DNA of 64,000 nucleotides from Pseudoalteromonas luteoviolacea NCIMB 1944 (lineage in GTDB: Bacteria > Pseudomonadota > Gammaproteobacteria > Enterobacterales > Alteromonadaceae), in contig NZ_AUXS01000064.1 of assembly GCF_001625565.1 (NCBI RefSeq), forward strand, positions 248,001 through 312,000, written 5' to 3'. This document shows positions 26,905 through 36,292 of this stretch, one piece after another. The position numbers and the translations under genes are program-made. Position 1 is the stretch's first letter; every line of letters starts with the position of its first letter. A model generated the notes under the pieces. That model saw only the letters and a program-made list of their open reading frames with translations. It was not told the DNA's origin and made no database searches.

Positions 26905-28128
26905 TTAAATCTTTTCAATTGCGTTGGTGAACGCCTTGTACAACTGTGCTAACTGATCGTCAGTTAAAAAAGCGCAAGGGGTAAGGCGCACAGTTGAAGC
27001 ATTACTTAATGAATGGCTGGTAAGAATATTTTGGTTGAGCAGTGACAGTGTCAGCTGGCCGGCTCGAGCTGGCGTGCCGACATCAATCCCAATTAACAGC
27101 CCCTCTCCTCGTATGATAATTTGCTCCTCGTGTTGAGCATTTTTAGCGTGCACGATGTCGTTGAGTTTATCTAGGATCTGTTGACCCAGACGAGACGCGC
27201 GTTGCGCTACTTGCTCACTGAGCAAAACATCAATGGTCGCCTCTGCTGCCGCCAGTGCAATGGGCGAGCCTCCAAAGGTACTTGAATGCAGCATAAAATC
27301 TTGATTCAAGGGTGCAAATGCCCTTTCTGTGGCGACTACAGCGGCACAGGGCACGACGCCGCCGCTGAGGCCTTTGCCAACTAACATCACATCGGGCACG
27401 ATATTATGTTTATCTATCGCCCACATAGTGCCTGTGCGTGCCAAACCAGATTGGATCTCATCACAAATAAACAAACCGCCAGACTGGTCGCATAATTGCT
27501 TTGCGGTATGTAAAAATTCATAACTTAAGGCATAAACACCGCCTTCACCTTGTACTGGCTCTGCGATAAATGCAACAGGCTCGCTGTGCTTTGCAAATGC
27601 CGACTTTAAAGCAGCAATGTTATCGCGCTCAACAAACTCAACATTGTCAAATAAAGGAGAAAAAGGTGCTCTAAATTCATCGCGATGCGTAACCGACAGC
27701 GCACCCAATGATTTACCGTGATAGCTACCGGTGAGAGCAATAATGTGCTTGCAACCGTTGGCTCTGGCAAGCTTTAATCCCAACTCCGTTGACTCAGCAC
27801 CAGAATTAGTGAAAAAAGCGTATTGGATGGCATCCGGGCATATATCTACCAGCTTTTTACTCGCGGTCGCCAAATTAGGACTCACTAATGTACGTGAACT
27901 CATCGGCATCACATCTATTTGAGATTTAACCGCCTCAACAACTTTGGGGTGTTTATGACCTAAAATAAAAACACCAAAACCACCAAAATCTAAATAAACT
28001 TTACCTTTCTCATCGATGATTTCCGCCGCTTGAGCACTTTGTTCAATCGGCAAATTCATCAAGTTGGATAAACGTGCTTTTGAGCGATTACTGTGCGTCT
28101 TTAGTAGCCCAAGTATATGTTCTCTCAC
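26905..28128 (-). CDS. class III PLP-dependent aminotransferase
   Basis: A 407-residue fold type I class III aminotransferase, close in form to acetylornithine, GABA and diamine transaminases. Visible motifs: TNSGAESTELGLKLAR (phosphate cup), SYHGKSLGAL, the ICDEIQSGLARTG motif with the Asp that holds the pyridine nitrogen, and the Schiff-base Lys in LVGKGLSGG. It starts one base after the reductase stop, so the two are translationally linked. Paired with a thioester-reductase-like enzyme it could convert an aldehyde to an amine. That pairing recalls the fused TamH of tambjamine synthesis. Confidence 0.87.
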   Translation of the reverse strand: MREHILGLLKTHSNRSKARLSNLMNLPIEQSAQAAEIIDEKGKVYLDFGGFGVFILGHKHPKVVEAVKSQIDVMPMSSRTLVSPNLATASKKLVDICPDAIQYAFFTNSGAESTELGLKLARANGCKHIIALTGSYHGKSLGALSVTHRDEFRAPFSPLFDNVEFVERDNIAALKSAFAKHSEPVAFIAEPVQGEGGVYALSYEFLHTAKQLCDQSGGLFICDEIQSGLARTGTMWAIDKHNIVPDVMLVGKGLSGGVVPCAAVVATERAFAPLNQDFMLHSSTFGGSPIALAAAEATIDVLLSEQVAQRASRLGQQILDKLNDIVHAKNAQHEEQIIIRGEGLLIGIDVGTPARAGQLTLSLLNQNILTSHSLSNASTVRLTPCAFLTDDQLAQLYKAFTNAIEKI

Positions 28129-28129
28129 G

Positions 28130-29143
28130 TTAATCAGCTCCTGACAATTCAGTGATCAACGGGTGAGTTTGATCATAAGCAACCAAGTTTTTTGCCAGAG
28201 TATGGCGCACGTCAAATTCATAACATTCACCTGCTACTTCCGCCAACTTGGGCACGTCAGATTGAAACCCTTCAGACATATCTAGGTATTTTAAGTAAAT
28301 AGAAGTTTCTTCAAACATACGTTTAAAGCGTTTTGGTAGTGCTGGCATAAAAACAGGCTTAACCAGTCGCTCAAAGGTGGTTGGGCTCATCAGTTTTGGC
28401 GCTTTAAAACCGATTGGATATTGTGAGGTGATCTCCTCATCTTCACCCAGTGTCAACAAATCCCCTAAAGTCTTGGCAAGACCACCAGCAGTGAGCCAAA
28501 ACTCTCCTGTCAGCTTTTTATCAACAATGGTTAAAATACACTTGGCCACGATATCTCTTGGGATAACGTCAACCAGCGTATTGGCGTCCCCCGGTACTAT
28601 TGGAATAACTTCTTTCGTCGCAAGCTTGAGCATATTGTGGATCCCCTGCTTTTTAGGCATCAATCCGAGCGTACTGTCGCCAACAATCACTGACGGACGA
28701 ACAACTGTAATATGTTCACTCAGACATGCCTCTGCTTCACGCTTACTTTGCTCATAATTATTAAAATCATGACCATTTCGACCTTTTACAAATGCAGTAC
28801 TAATATGGATAAGCGGTACATTGAGCTGTTCGGATAATTGGATGGCATGCTGCAGTCCCGCCACATTAATGCCAGCCAATACATCTGGATCGGCAGTAAA
28901 GTCAGTAAGTGCCGCACTGTGCACAATACACTCTACCCCCTCTAGTTGTGCTATTTGCTCTTCACTTAAACCAAAATTGGCCTTACGTATATCACCCTGA
29001 ATTTGCTGGCTTACCCCTTGAGGTAAGTCACTAAAAGATCGTTGATTAACTAGAATAACAATCTCATCATTTGGGGATAAAAGCTCTATTATTGAGAGCC
29101 CCACGACGCCTGTCGCGCCGGTTAGTAGAAATCTACGAGACAT
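28130..29143 (-). CDS. NAD(P)-dependent thioester/fatty-acyl reductase-like SDR
   Basis: A 337-residue extended short-chain dehydrogenase of the male-sterility/thioester-reductase type. It shows GATGVVG for NAD(P), VHSAALTDF, the ISTAFVKG serine motif and NYEQSKREAE with the YxxxK active site. Members reduce acyl thioesters to aldehydes or alcohols, others act on sugars or sterols. It is the first gene of the five-gene operon and lies directly downstream of a strong Fur-box match. No acyl-carrier protein or ligase is present to load a thioester, so the donor must come from elsewhere. Confidence 0.78.
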   Translation of the reverse strand: MSRRFLLTGATGVVGLSIIELLSPNDEIVILVNQRSFSDLPQGVSQQIQGDIRKANFGLSEEQIAQLEGVECIVHSAALTDFTADPDVLAGINVAGLQHAIQLSEQLNVPLIHISTAFVKGRNGHDFNNYEQSKREAEACLSEHITVVRPSVIVGDSTLGLMPKKQGIHNMLKLATKEVIPIVPGDANTLVDVIPRDIVAKCILTIVDKKLTGEFWLTAGGLAKTLGDLLTLGEDEEITSQYPIGFKAPKLMSPTTFERLVKPVFMPALPKRFKRMFEETSIYLKYLDMSEGFQSDVPKLAEVAGECYEFDVRHTLAKNLVAYDQTHPLITELSGAD

Positions 29144-29211
29144 AATTACTCCTTAATCATATTGTGTGTAAAAAGCACGCTAAACCACAAAGTCCCCTTT
29201 ACGGGTAATAA

Positions 29212-29226
29212 TGATAATGATTTTCA
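29212..29226 (-). promoter_or_regulatory. Fur box upstream of the five-gene operon
   Basis: TGATAATGATTTTCA matches the 7-1-7 Fur consensus TGATAATnATTATCA at 13 of 14 scored positions. It lies about 70 bp before the reductase start, a normal operator distance, and implies repression by Fur with iron, hence expression in iron starvation. Confidence 0.72.
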
Positions 29227-29443
29227 ATTTCAGATCAAACAAATATTTTACTAAATTTTAACCTTTGAAATTCGTTTACCTTTATCACACAAAAATAAAG
29301 TGAAGTTGCAGCAACCGATTATTGAAGTAACAAGGAAATGTGCAAAAAATATTGAGACAGGAATATGAGCGTTAAATATTCAAAGTGGACCTGCCTTGGA
29401 CGGTCAAGATCCACTGTTGATTGTGAGCTAAGTGTATAACACC
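29227..29443. other. intergenic region with an inverted repeat
   Basis: A short inverted repeat, AGTGGA with TCCACT (29382-29413), lies past the M6 protease stop and may help terminate it. A 24-codon plus-strand frame overlaps it; I do not call it. Confidence 0.3.
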
Positions 29444-31330
29444 TTATTTATTTACAACTAACGTATAGTCACCAGCACCTTCGTAAGAATAAACAACAAT
29501 ACGGTAGTAACCACTTGTCGCATTGTAAGAAATCGATTCTACCGACGTGGGCGTTTCAGAAATAGCGACTCTTTGCCAACTACCACCTTGCCAGCGTTCT
29601 AATTTCAAATCAAAGTCCGCATTACTTGGGCCATTTAGATCAAGCTTTATGACACCACCTGCATACTGAAACCAGCTGCCATTAGGTTGGATCTGTTGGG
29701 CTTTATTGGCGAGAGTTCCGCGATAAGTCTCACCTTTTGGAGGTTCAACAACAGACGAATCCAAATCAAATGAGATGGTTTGTGCAGGATCTGAGATACC
29801 TGATATAGATAGCCCAGAGTCAGACCCATTCCACCACAATGCATTTGTGCCTCGTGACGACAAACTATTCGGCAGGACGCTGCTAAATTCACCAGCGGCT
29901 CCGTAAAGATCCGTGCTATCACCGCGATTTACTTTATTTTCAGGATCGCGATTACCATCTGCATGCTCCATTTGGATGTATGGGTACCACTCGTTAGAGT
30001 TACTGCCTTTAGAGTCTACGTGCCAAATTGCCAAACCTTGGCTAGGCTGCTCTTTATTTTGACCTGATTTGTGGATTGCCTCGATATAAAATGCTTCGTT
30101 TCGATTACTTGGATTGGTCCACTTATAAGATGTATGGCTGCCTGATGTATGACTTAAACGACCAGTCGGTGCATTCGCATCTACAGCTGGGTTAAGCTCT
30201 GTTACTGTATCCCACCCTGCAATCGCTCTAAAGTGCGCAACAGGCGGTGTCGGCCTAAATTTATTGGTGGTACCTATTGCACCAAAACCCATCACCCCAT
30301 AACTGGCCACAGATCCGTGAGAGCTGCCATCGTAATCATACAGATCTGGCCAATTTGTAATTAAATGTCCTGACTCATGTACAAACGTACCTATTGAAAG
30401 GCTCGCACGCATATCCGTAATTTGATATCGATCCGTACACACTCCATCAGCGCAAAACCTAGGGCTCAATCTTGCCATGTGAGGCCATAGCCCCTTAGCC
30501 CACGCACTATCAGAATTACCAGCATAAAAGATATTTAAACCGCGGATCTGACTACTACCATTAGTAGATAAAGTAGAAAAATCAAACCCTTGCTGATACT
30601 CTAGCCAATCCAACGCTTCTTTAATCAGCTCTTGCGAACGCACCGTTGAGCTCAGGCTAGAATCAGCATAATAAGCTTTGTTCTTTTTCGCTGTGTAATA
30701 CGCTGTGACCGTGTTGGTGTAGTCAAGCTTGTTATTCGATACTTCTAAAAAGTAACCACGTACTGATTGCGCATTACCAAACTCAGTGTAGCTTTGATTA
30801 TTTAAAAAGCGCTCTACTTGTGATTTAGAAATGGTTCCACGCTCATCCGGGAAGTCGATTATTATCGTCAACCCTTTGATTTGACCGGTCACCTGTGCCG
30901 ACACATCTGTGCTTTGCGTACGGACAAGTAGTGGACTTTCAAGAGCTGGTAGCAATTCACTTTGTTTCTGCTCTACTAATGCTTGAATAGCTTCTTTTGA
31001 TAATCCAACTTCTGGGCCTGAGGCAATACTTACTATCCCACTTTTCGCTTCGTCCAAGTCTGAAACTAATACCCCTGTCGAGACAAGGCCTGTTCCTGCC
31101 TTATTCACTGATGCATAAGCCATCCCTTTGAGTTTGTCATCAAATATAACCAGCTTGCCTGAGCGTGTTCTTTGCTCTGCATAATAGGTATTACCCTGTA
31201 AAAAGACAGAGACAACTTCACCATTGGGCTGAGTAAATTGATATTCTTCGTTTTGATAGGGAATTGCGGCAATAGATAGCGTTGGCAATAAGATTGAAGA
31301 CAACGCAGCAATGTTTCTTACTAATTTCAT
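29444..31330 (-). CDS. secreted M6-type zinc metalloprotease with PPC C-terminus
   Basis: A 628-residue exported protease. A signal peptide (SSILLPTLSIAA) leads to a propeptide of about 130 residues and then an M6 (immune inhibitor A-like) catalytic domain with HESGH in FVHESGHLITNWPDLYDYD, where the downstream aspartate/tyrosine block typical of the family follows. The last 80 residues form a PPC-type domain (FDLKLERWQGGSWQ...) found at the C-terminus of many exported proteases. It would degrade extracellular protein. It is probably monocistronic, with a TPR gene upstream in the same direction. Confidence 0.85.
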   Translation of the reverse strand: MKLVRNIAALSSILLPTLSIAAIPYQNEEYQFTQPNGEVVSVFLQGNTYYAEQRTRSGKLVIFDDKLKGMAYASVNKAGTGLVSTGVLVSDLDEAKSGIVSIASGPEVGLSKEAIQALVEQKQSELLPALESPLLVRTQSTDVSAQVTGQIKGLTIIIDFPDERGTISKSQVERFLNNQSYTEFGNAQSVRGYFLEVSNNKLDYTNTVTAYYTAKKNKAYYADSSLSSTVRSQELIKEALDWLEYQQGFDFSTLSTNGSSQIRGLNIFYAGNSDSAWAKGLWPHMARLSPRFCADGVCTDRYQITDMRASLSIGTFVHESGHLITNWPDLYDYDGSSHGSVASYGVMGFGAIGTTNKFRPTPPVAHFRAIAGWDTVTELNPAVDANAPTGRLSHTSGSHTSYKWTNPSNRNEAFYIEAIHKSGQNKEQPSQGLAIWHVDSKGSNSNEWYPYIQMEHADGNRDPENKVNRGDSTDLYGAAGEFSSVLPNSLSSRGTNALWWNGSDSGLSISGISDPAQTISFDLDSSVVEPPKGETYRGTLANKAQQIQPNGSWFQYAGGVIKLDLNGPSNADFDLKLERWQGGSWQRVAISETPTSVESISYNATSGYYRIVVYSYEGAGDYTLVVNK

Positions 31331-31404
31331 TATAGTTTCCTTTACAAGTTTTCCTGATACGGAAACTGAATTATTGACCTTTTTTTAACCAAATTCAATT
31401 CATA

Positions 31405-32472
31405 TTAACGGTCAGAGAAGTATTTTTTTGCAATGATCCTCGAAGAGCATAGCCTTCCAAGCTTAACTCTTTTTCCAGTTGGAGACTTTATTTGTTTGAT
31501 ATCAGGTGTTTTTTTAAGCTCTTTTTGCAATGAATGAGCTAATTCTTCACGCTTTAAAAGATTTGAATAAAACTGGAGAGAGGGTCCTAGTTCACTCTTG
31601 AGCAATATTGGGATTGATTCAATTAATGCGTGAACTCTTTCACTGGTGAGATCAACACCTGAATTAATGTACTCATACAGGTAATTTTGCCACATGAAAA
31701 ACAATTTGAAAGCAGGTTGACCACTTTGCTCAACTTCTAAAGCAACTGAACTGCGAAATCGCGTGAAGCTATTCCAGTCACCTAAAAAAATTTGCGTGTT
31801 GAGTAAATTTAACCCAGTCCCAGCGGCATAAGCTGATTGCCCCATTTCGGAATGAAATCGAAATGCGCGAATATACATAAGTTGAGCATGGCGATACTTT
31901 TCTTGGTCAAAATAAATGTTGCCCAGGTTATTCTTGATATTCGCTATAACCTCTCTGTCTTCAGCCAACATTAAAGACTCTTTTAGAATGTTTGCCGCTT
32001 TTTGTGGCTGGCCACTATATCGATATACGACAGCCATATTGTTAGCAACGCGGCTAAACTCTTTAGGGTCGACCGCATACGAAATAGCACATTCGTTCAA
32101 TCTCTCAGCATAGCTGTAGTCGTGAATACGCCTGTGATAGATTGCCACTGCCGTTGCAACATCTAGCTCAGCGCCCTCTATAGCAGTTTGCCAACTATCA
32201 CGTTCAAATATAGACACAATATACTGTACGATAGCAGCATCATTGACTCTAACACCCGACTCCAAGCCGACAAGATAGAGCTCTAATAATCCGCGACTAG
32301 GCTTTTTAGGTAATCTGGATTGTATCGAACTAAATACATACGCGGCTTGTTGCGGGTTTTGACTATTGAGCTCTTTTATTTTATTGAGGGTCATGAACAT
32401 TTCGCTTGGTGACATCACAACCACTACCGACAACAAACCTGCTATAAACATAACGCCACTACTTTCTTCCAC
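31405..32472 (-). CDS. exported or membrane-anchored TPR-repeat protein
   Basis: About 350 residues of helical repeats, including recognisable TPR units (VANNMAVVYRYSGQPQKAANILK and NIKNNLGNIYFDQEKYRHAQ). The N-terminus is a hydrophobic segment (FIAGLLSVVVV) with few basic residues. The start is uncertain: a GTG at the given end, or an ATG 21 bases further in. A second frame just upstream reads MLRLGWKKVVALCL before a stop, a better signal-peptide n-region, so a frameshift at the start is possible. TPR proteins bind partners; none is evident. Confidence 0.65.
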   Translation of the reverse strand: MEESSGVMFIAGLLSVVVVMSPSEMFMTLNKIKELNSQNPQQAAYVFSSIQSRLPKKPSRGLLELYLVGLESGVRVNDAAIVQYIVSIFERDSWQTAIEGAELDVATAVAIYHRRIHDYSYAERLNECAISYAVDPKEFSRVANNMAVVYRYSGQPQKAANILKESLMLAEDREVIANIKNNLGNIYFDQEKYRHAQLMYIRAFRFHSEMGQSAYAAGTGLNLLNTQIFLGDWNSFTRFRSSVALEVEQSGQPAFKLFFMWQNYLYEYINSGVDLTSERVHALIESIPILLKSELGPSLQFYSNLLKREELAHSLQKELKKTPDIKQIKSPTGKRVKLGRLCSSRIIAKKYFSDR

Positions 32473-32900
32473 CCCAGTCTAAGCATGGTATAGAACAGAA
32501 TGAAAACCAAGCTTGGGCTAAGAATTTCTCACATGTATGGCATTCATCACATTACTTTCTTTTCAACAAGCCACAGCTTAGCCGGCAATGCATACAACAA
32601 AATTTGATTGGAACACACAATCAAAAAACAATTATTTAACATTTTGGAATAAAAACATCATATGAATAAATTTATTGGTTTTTATTAACCATACAAATCA
32701 ATAAATTAAATAAAAAAAGAAAGTACCCGATAAAACTACTAAAATCAACAATAGAAATCACAACTCCATATAACATTGTAAATATTGAAGTTTTTAAATC
32801 CATATGAAAAAACGCATAAAAATACAACAAATAAAAACAAAAGGTGCATTTAAGTTACATATGAAGTTTTTCATCATAAATGGTTTACATTTTGAAAACA
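32473..32900. other. AT-rich intergenic region, no gene seen
   Basis: A very AT-rich region divergent from the TPR gene. It probably holds that gene's promoter. Towards its right end TTTACA, then 17 bp, then TAGGAT could be a promoter for the transcript described next. Confidence 0.35.
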
Positions 32901-32914
32901 TCCATGTAGGATGA

Positions 32915-33070
32915 AGTTGTTCCTTTGGAGACACCACTTAATTAATTAAGTAACTCCTAGAACTCCCGAGAAGTAGAGCTTACTGATAAGGATGTTGGTT
33001 TATTGGGTATTTCCTTGGCAAAGATTATTGCTATTGGAGATTGGGCAGGCGATAGCCTGCCTTTTTTTTT
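32915..33070 (+). ncRNA. candidate small RNA with strong terminator
   Basis: A roughly 150-nt plus-strand segment has a promoter-like TTTACA-17-TAGGAT just before it and an excellent terminator at its end, yet no convincing reading frame. It includes a CTTAATTAATTAAG palindrome framed by GGAG and CTCC, and several GGA words of the kind bound by CsrA. It matches no small RNA I can name. Alternatively it is a leader or a remnant of a peptide gene. Confidence 0.4.
33044..33070 (+). terminator. strong rho-independent terminator
   Basis: The perfect stem GGCAGGC/GCCTGCC has a 4-base loop GATA and is followed by nine T residues. There is no coding gene upstream on this strand for over 500 bp, which is why a small RNA is proposed. 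Confidence 0.85.
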
Positions 33071-33140
33071 GCTTTGTAAATGAACCCAAGCACTCCCTCG
33101 TATACGTATCACTTGGTATAATAATCTGGTACCTATCTCC

Positions 33141-33581
33141 ATGGAAAAAGAAATGTTACGCCAACCGTTTTCTGTTCTTGTCGTTATATACAATCAAAAT
33201 AAACAATTTCTATTGCTGCAAAGGAAAGACGACCCTGAGTTTTGGCAATCAGTTACCGGAGGTATAGATAGAGGTGAAGCACCATTGGCCACTGCCTACC
33301 GTGAGTTAAAGGAAGAAACCGGCATTGATGCGCATGCTCTAGGCCTTGAAATAGTAGCTCATGACGTTATTAATCAATATGAAATTCGCCCTCAATGGCG
33401 ACATCGTTATGAAAGCGGTGCAAAAATCAATTCAGAACACGTTTTTAGCATTTGTGTTCCAAACGATATTGCAGTCAAATTGTGCCCCGAAGAGCATACA
33501 GACTATATTTGGCTAAACCAAAAAGATGCAGCAAATACTGCATGGTCAGCAAGTAACAAAAAAGAAATTCTCGGCTTGTAA
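33141..33581 (+). CDS. nudB: dihydroneopterin triphosphate diphosphatase (Nudix)
   Basis: A 146-residue Nudix hydrolase with a full Nudix box, GGIDRGEAPLATAYRELKEE followed by TG. The N-terminus (QPFSVLVVIYNQ), the DDPEFWQSVTGG stretch and RHRYE follow Escherichia coli NudB closely, which removes pyrophosphate from dihydroneopterin triphosphate in folate synthesis. A TATAAT lies at 33116. Two in-frame ATG codons compete (33141 and 33153); the second has GGAAAAAG before it. Not part of an operon with any folate gene here. Confidence 0.82.
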   Translation: MEKEMLRQPFSVLVVIYNQNKQFLLLQRKDDPEFWQSVTGGIDRGEAPLATAYRELKEETGIDAHALGLEIVAHDVINQYEIRPQWRHRYESGAKINSEHVFSICVPNDIAVKLCPEEHTDYIWLNQKDAANTAWSASNKKEILGL

Positions 33582-33617
33582 TGAGCAGCCCTTTATTTTT
33601 CATGTTGAAAAGCCAAT

Positions 33618-34238
33618 TTATATTGGCCTAAACAGCAGTGTTTGCCAAGTTGTGTGGGCACGTCCCTGAGCATCCTGTTCTTTATCAGTAATAAATTCCA
33701 AATTTAAATCAGCACTTTGGGCCATAGTTACAAGCGTTTCGGTATCAAAATTAGTGAGACCTCGAAGCTCAAGGTGCTGCTCGTCAGTACAGTGTCGCAA
33801 CTTGATCACTAACAACCCCTGAGGTTTAAGCAATTGCCTAATAGTTAAAAGCGCTTGAATACAAGCATGGCTATCAAGATAGTTGAACACCCCACTTACC
33901 AAAATAATATCAAAGGTATCGTATTGCTTTTTCACTTTAACGAGACGAGGTAACTCGTCACGAAACCAAATAATCGGCAGCTCTCGTGTATAAGCCTGAC
34001 CTAATCGATTAATAGAGCTAACAGGCTCAACGGCGACCACTTCTGCGCCTCTATTTTGCTCGACAATAAACTTAGCATCCCTGCCCGCACCGGCACCAAT
34101 GTCTAGGAAGCTCAAATGCTCTTTAACTAGATAGGGTTTAAGGTGGGTAAGCCAATTTGCGTGTAATGATTCAAAGCAGTCTGTCTGGTATATCTGTGCT
34201 AGCTTCAATGCGTTTTGTTCGTAGTACTGCGCGGTCAT
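33618..34238 (-). CDS. class I SAM-dependent methyltransferase
   Basis: A 206-residue Rossmann methyltransferase with motif I LDIGAGAGRDAKF (about residue 45), acidic motif II VVAVEPVSS, and post-I strand FDIILVSGVFNYL. It carries no DNA- or RNA-binding extra domain. The substrate is not inferable; small-molecule methyltransferases of this size are common. It converges with nudB. The ribosome site before its ATG is weak. Confidence 0.72.
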   Translation of the reverse strand: MTAQYYEQNALKLAQIYQTDCFESLHANWLTHLKPYLVKEHLSFLDIGAGAGRDAKFIVEQNRGAEVVAVEPVSSINRLGQAYTRELPIIWFRDELPRLVKVKKQYDTFDIILVSGVFNYLDSHACIQALLTIRQLLKPQGLLVIKLRHCTDEQHLELRGLTNFDTETLVTMAQSADLNLEFITDKEQDAQGRAHTTWQTLLFRPI

Positions 34239-34447
34239 GGTACAAAGGCCCCATTTGATTGTATCTGCTTCTAGTATCTATGATAGGTAACCTGTATAAC
34301 AAAATAATGACAATTAACACTCGTTAATTTGTTATGTAGTTTAACCATATAAAATAATACCGTTTGCAACACAAAAGGTGGGCTATTTTTACTCTTAACA
34401 ACATCATGCTATTGTAAAGACTCTAGCAATAAAAGGACTCGAATCTT

Positions 34448-35401
34448 ATGGACCCAGTTACAACGATACTGAACTTTCTTTTTACCATTGAAGCCGTTTT
34501 ACTTATTTTTGTTATTGTACTTTTAAAAGGCTCAATTAAGTTTGTACCGCAAAATCGCGCCTGGATAATTGAACGTTTTGGTAAATACCAATCAACAAAA
34601 GAAGCGGGTTTGAATTTTATAATTCCCTTTATTGACCAAGTAGCGGCTGATAGAAGCTTGAAAGAACAAGCAACCGATGTCCCTTCTCAATCCGCGATTA
34701 CGCGCGACAATATTTCTTTAGTAGTCGATGGTGTCTTGTATTTCAGAGTGCTCGACCCGTATAAAGCAACATATGGGGTCGATGACTATGTGTTCGCGGT
34801 CACACAGTTAGCTCAAACCACTATGCGTAGTGAATTGGGTAAAATGGAGCTGGACAAGACCTTTGAAGAACGAGATATGTTAAATACCAATATTGTGACT
34901 GCGATTAATGCCGCATCAGAACCGTGGGGTATTCAAGTGTTGCGCTACGAAATCAAAGATATTGTGCCGCCCAACTCAGTCATGGAAGCCATGGAAGCGC
35001 AAATGAAAGCAGAGCGTGTTAAACGTGCACAAATTCTAGAATCAGAGGGTGATCGTCAGGCCGAAATTAACGTTGCAGAGGGTAAAAAACAAGCTCAGGT
35101 TTTAGCAGCAGAAGCTGAAAAAGCAGAGCAAATATTAAAGGCCGAAGGTGAAGCAAAAGCCATTATTGCCGTTGCAGAAGCTCAAGCAGATGCCTTGAGA
35201 AAAGTGGGTGAAGCCGCTAATACACAAGAAGGTCAAAAAGCCATTCAACTCGATTTGGCAACCAAGGCAATTGCAGCAAAAGAAGCGATTGCAAAAGAGT
35301 CTTCAGTTGTGCTGCTACCAGACAATGGAACAGATGCCAGTTCACTGGTTGCTCAGGGCATGTCGATAATCAACACCTTAAACAGTCAAAAGAATGGGTA
35401 A
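34448..35401 (+). CDS. qmcA: QmcA-like SPFH/stomatin membrane protein
   Basis: A 317-residue SPFH-domain protein: one N-terminal membrane helix (TIEAVLLIFVIVLLKG), the band-7 domain starting RAWIIERFGKYQ, then a long alanine/glutamate-rich coiled coil (about 190-270) that assembles into ring-shaped scaffolds around membrane proteases and transporters. Escherichia coli QmcA sits beside an NfeD-type partner, and here the NfeD-type gene follows after 3 bp. It is expected in the inner membrane. The symbol is by homology of the core and the neighbour. Confidence 0.85.
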   Translation: MDPVTTILNFLFTIEAVLLIFVIVLLKGSIKFVPQNRAWIIERFGKYQSTKEAGLNFIIPFIDQVAADRSLKEQATDVPSQSAITRDNISLVVDGVLYFRVLDPYKATYGVDDYVFAVTQLAQTTMRSELGKMELDKTFEERDMLNTNIVTAINAASEPWGIQVLRYEIKDIVPPNSVMEAMEAQMKAERVKRAQILESEGDRQAEINVAEGKKQAQVLAAEAEKAEQILKAEGEAKAIIAVAEAQADALRKVGEAANTQEGQKAIQLDLATKAIAAKEAIAKESSVVLLPDNGTDASSLVAQGMSIINTLNSQKNG

Positions 35402-35404
35402 TAC

Positions 35405-35860
35405 ATGACCTATTTCACAGAAAACTTACCTCAAGCTTTAATTATTTTTGGCTTGTTAGCACTCAGTATTGAAGTGATCATTCTAGGGTTTTCAACATTT
35501 GTGTTGTTTTTTCTAGGTCTGTCACTGATTGCCAGTGGTTCATTCATGTACTTTGGTTTGGTCGAGCCAAACTTACTCAATGCAGCATGGATAAACGGCT
35601 TGTTGACTGCGGTGCTAGCGCTGCTTTTATGGAAACCCCTAAAAGCAATGCAAGCACAGCAAGATACCAAGCCCGTCGATAGTGATTTTGCTGAAATTAG
35701 CTTTACATTAGAGCAGGACTTGACCGAATCGAACCAAGTCCATTACCAATACTCAGGTATTCAATGGCAAATTAAAAGTAAATCTGACTTACCTAAAGGC
35801 ACGCATGTCAAAGTTGTCGAAAAGTCCGTGGGCATACTGTGGGTTGCACCTGTAAAGTAG
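35405..35860 (+). CDS. NfeD-family membrane protein, QmcA partner
   Basis: A 151-residue protein with two or three membrane helices (ALIIFGLLALSIEVIILGF, VLFFLGLSLIASGSFM, GLLTAVLALLLW) and a soluble OB-fold-like tail ending VKVVEKSVGILWVAP, the NfeD domain. It is co-transcribed with and immediately downstream of the SPFH gene, as in many bacteria where the pair forms a membrane microdomain scaffold. Confidence 0.82.
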   Translation: MTYFTENLPQALIIFGLLALSIEVIILGFSTFVLFFLGLSLIASGSFMYFGLVEPNLLNAAWINGLLTAVLALLLWKPLKAMQAQQDTKPVDSDFAEISFTLEQDLTESNQVHYQYSGIQWQIKSKSDLPKGTHVKVVEKSVGILWVAPVK

Positions 35861-36292
35861 AGCCTGCAACTAAATCTGAGTAGCTATTGTTCAAGTAACC
35901 CGCTCTCAACTTTGACTTTGCAGTTATAAATAAAAAGCTTGAAGTGTTTGTTAGCCAAACTGCAAGATTATAAAAACAAAAGCGGTTTGAACATGGCGAA
36001 TACCCACAGAAACGTGAAAGCGGTCTAATCTGGTTTATGTGCCAGTTCAAAAGGCCGCTTAATCAATTTTATTTTAATCTGACAGTTATACAGCGCTTGT
36101 GACAGCGCCTTGGTATTTTGCGTTAACTTAAGCCAATTAGATGAACTACTTTTATGCAACTAAAGCTTTGTGGATAAATAAGCGTATATCAAAAGTCTTT
36201 GTCCTTTAACCTACTGCCTGTAAATCTTGGTTGACCTCTTTTTATTTAACTACTTAAGGCTACACCAACAGGCAATTGTTCTATCACTTTTA
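35861..36292. other. intergenic region between qmcA operon and HTH gene
   Basis: No gene was found in these 430 bp. An 80-codon minus-strand frame here lacks a ribosome site. I see no hairpin convincing enough to call a terminator. Confidence 0.4.

Noticed and set aside
29364..29438. A 24-codon plus-strand frame before the protease terminator region
   Set aside because: Its ribosome site is too close to the ATG, and it overlaps an inverted repeat.
32992..33267. A 91-codon frame over the candidate small RNA and the start of nudB
   Set aside because: It runs through a terminator and overlaps nudB in another frame; nudB has the better case.
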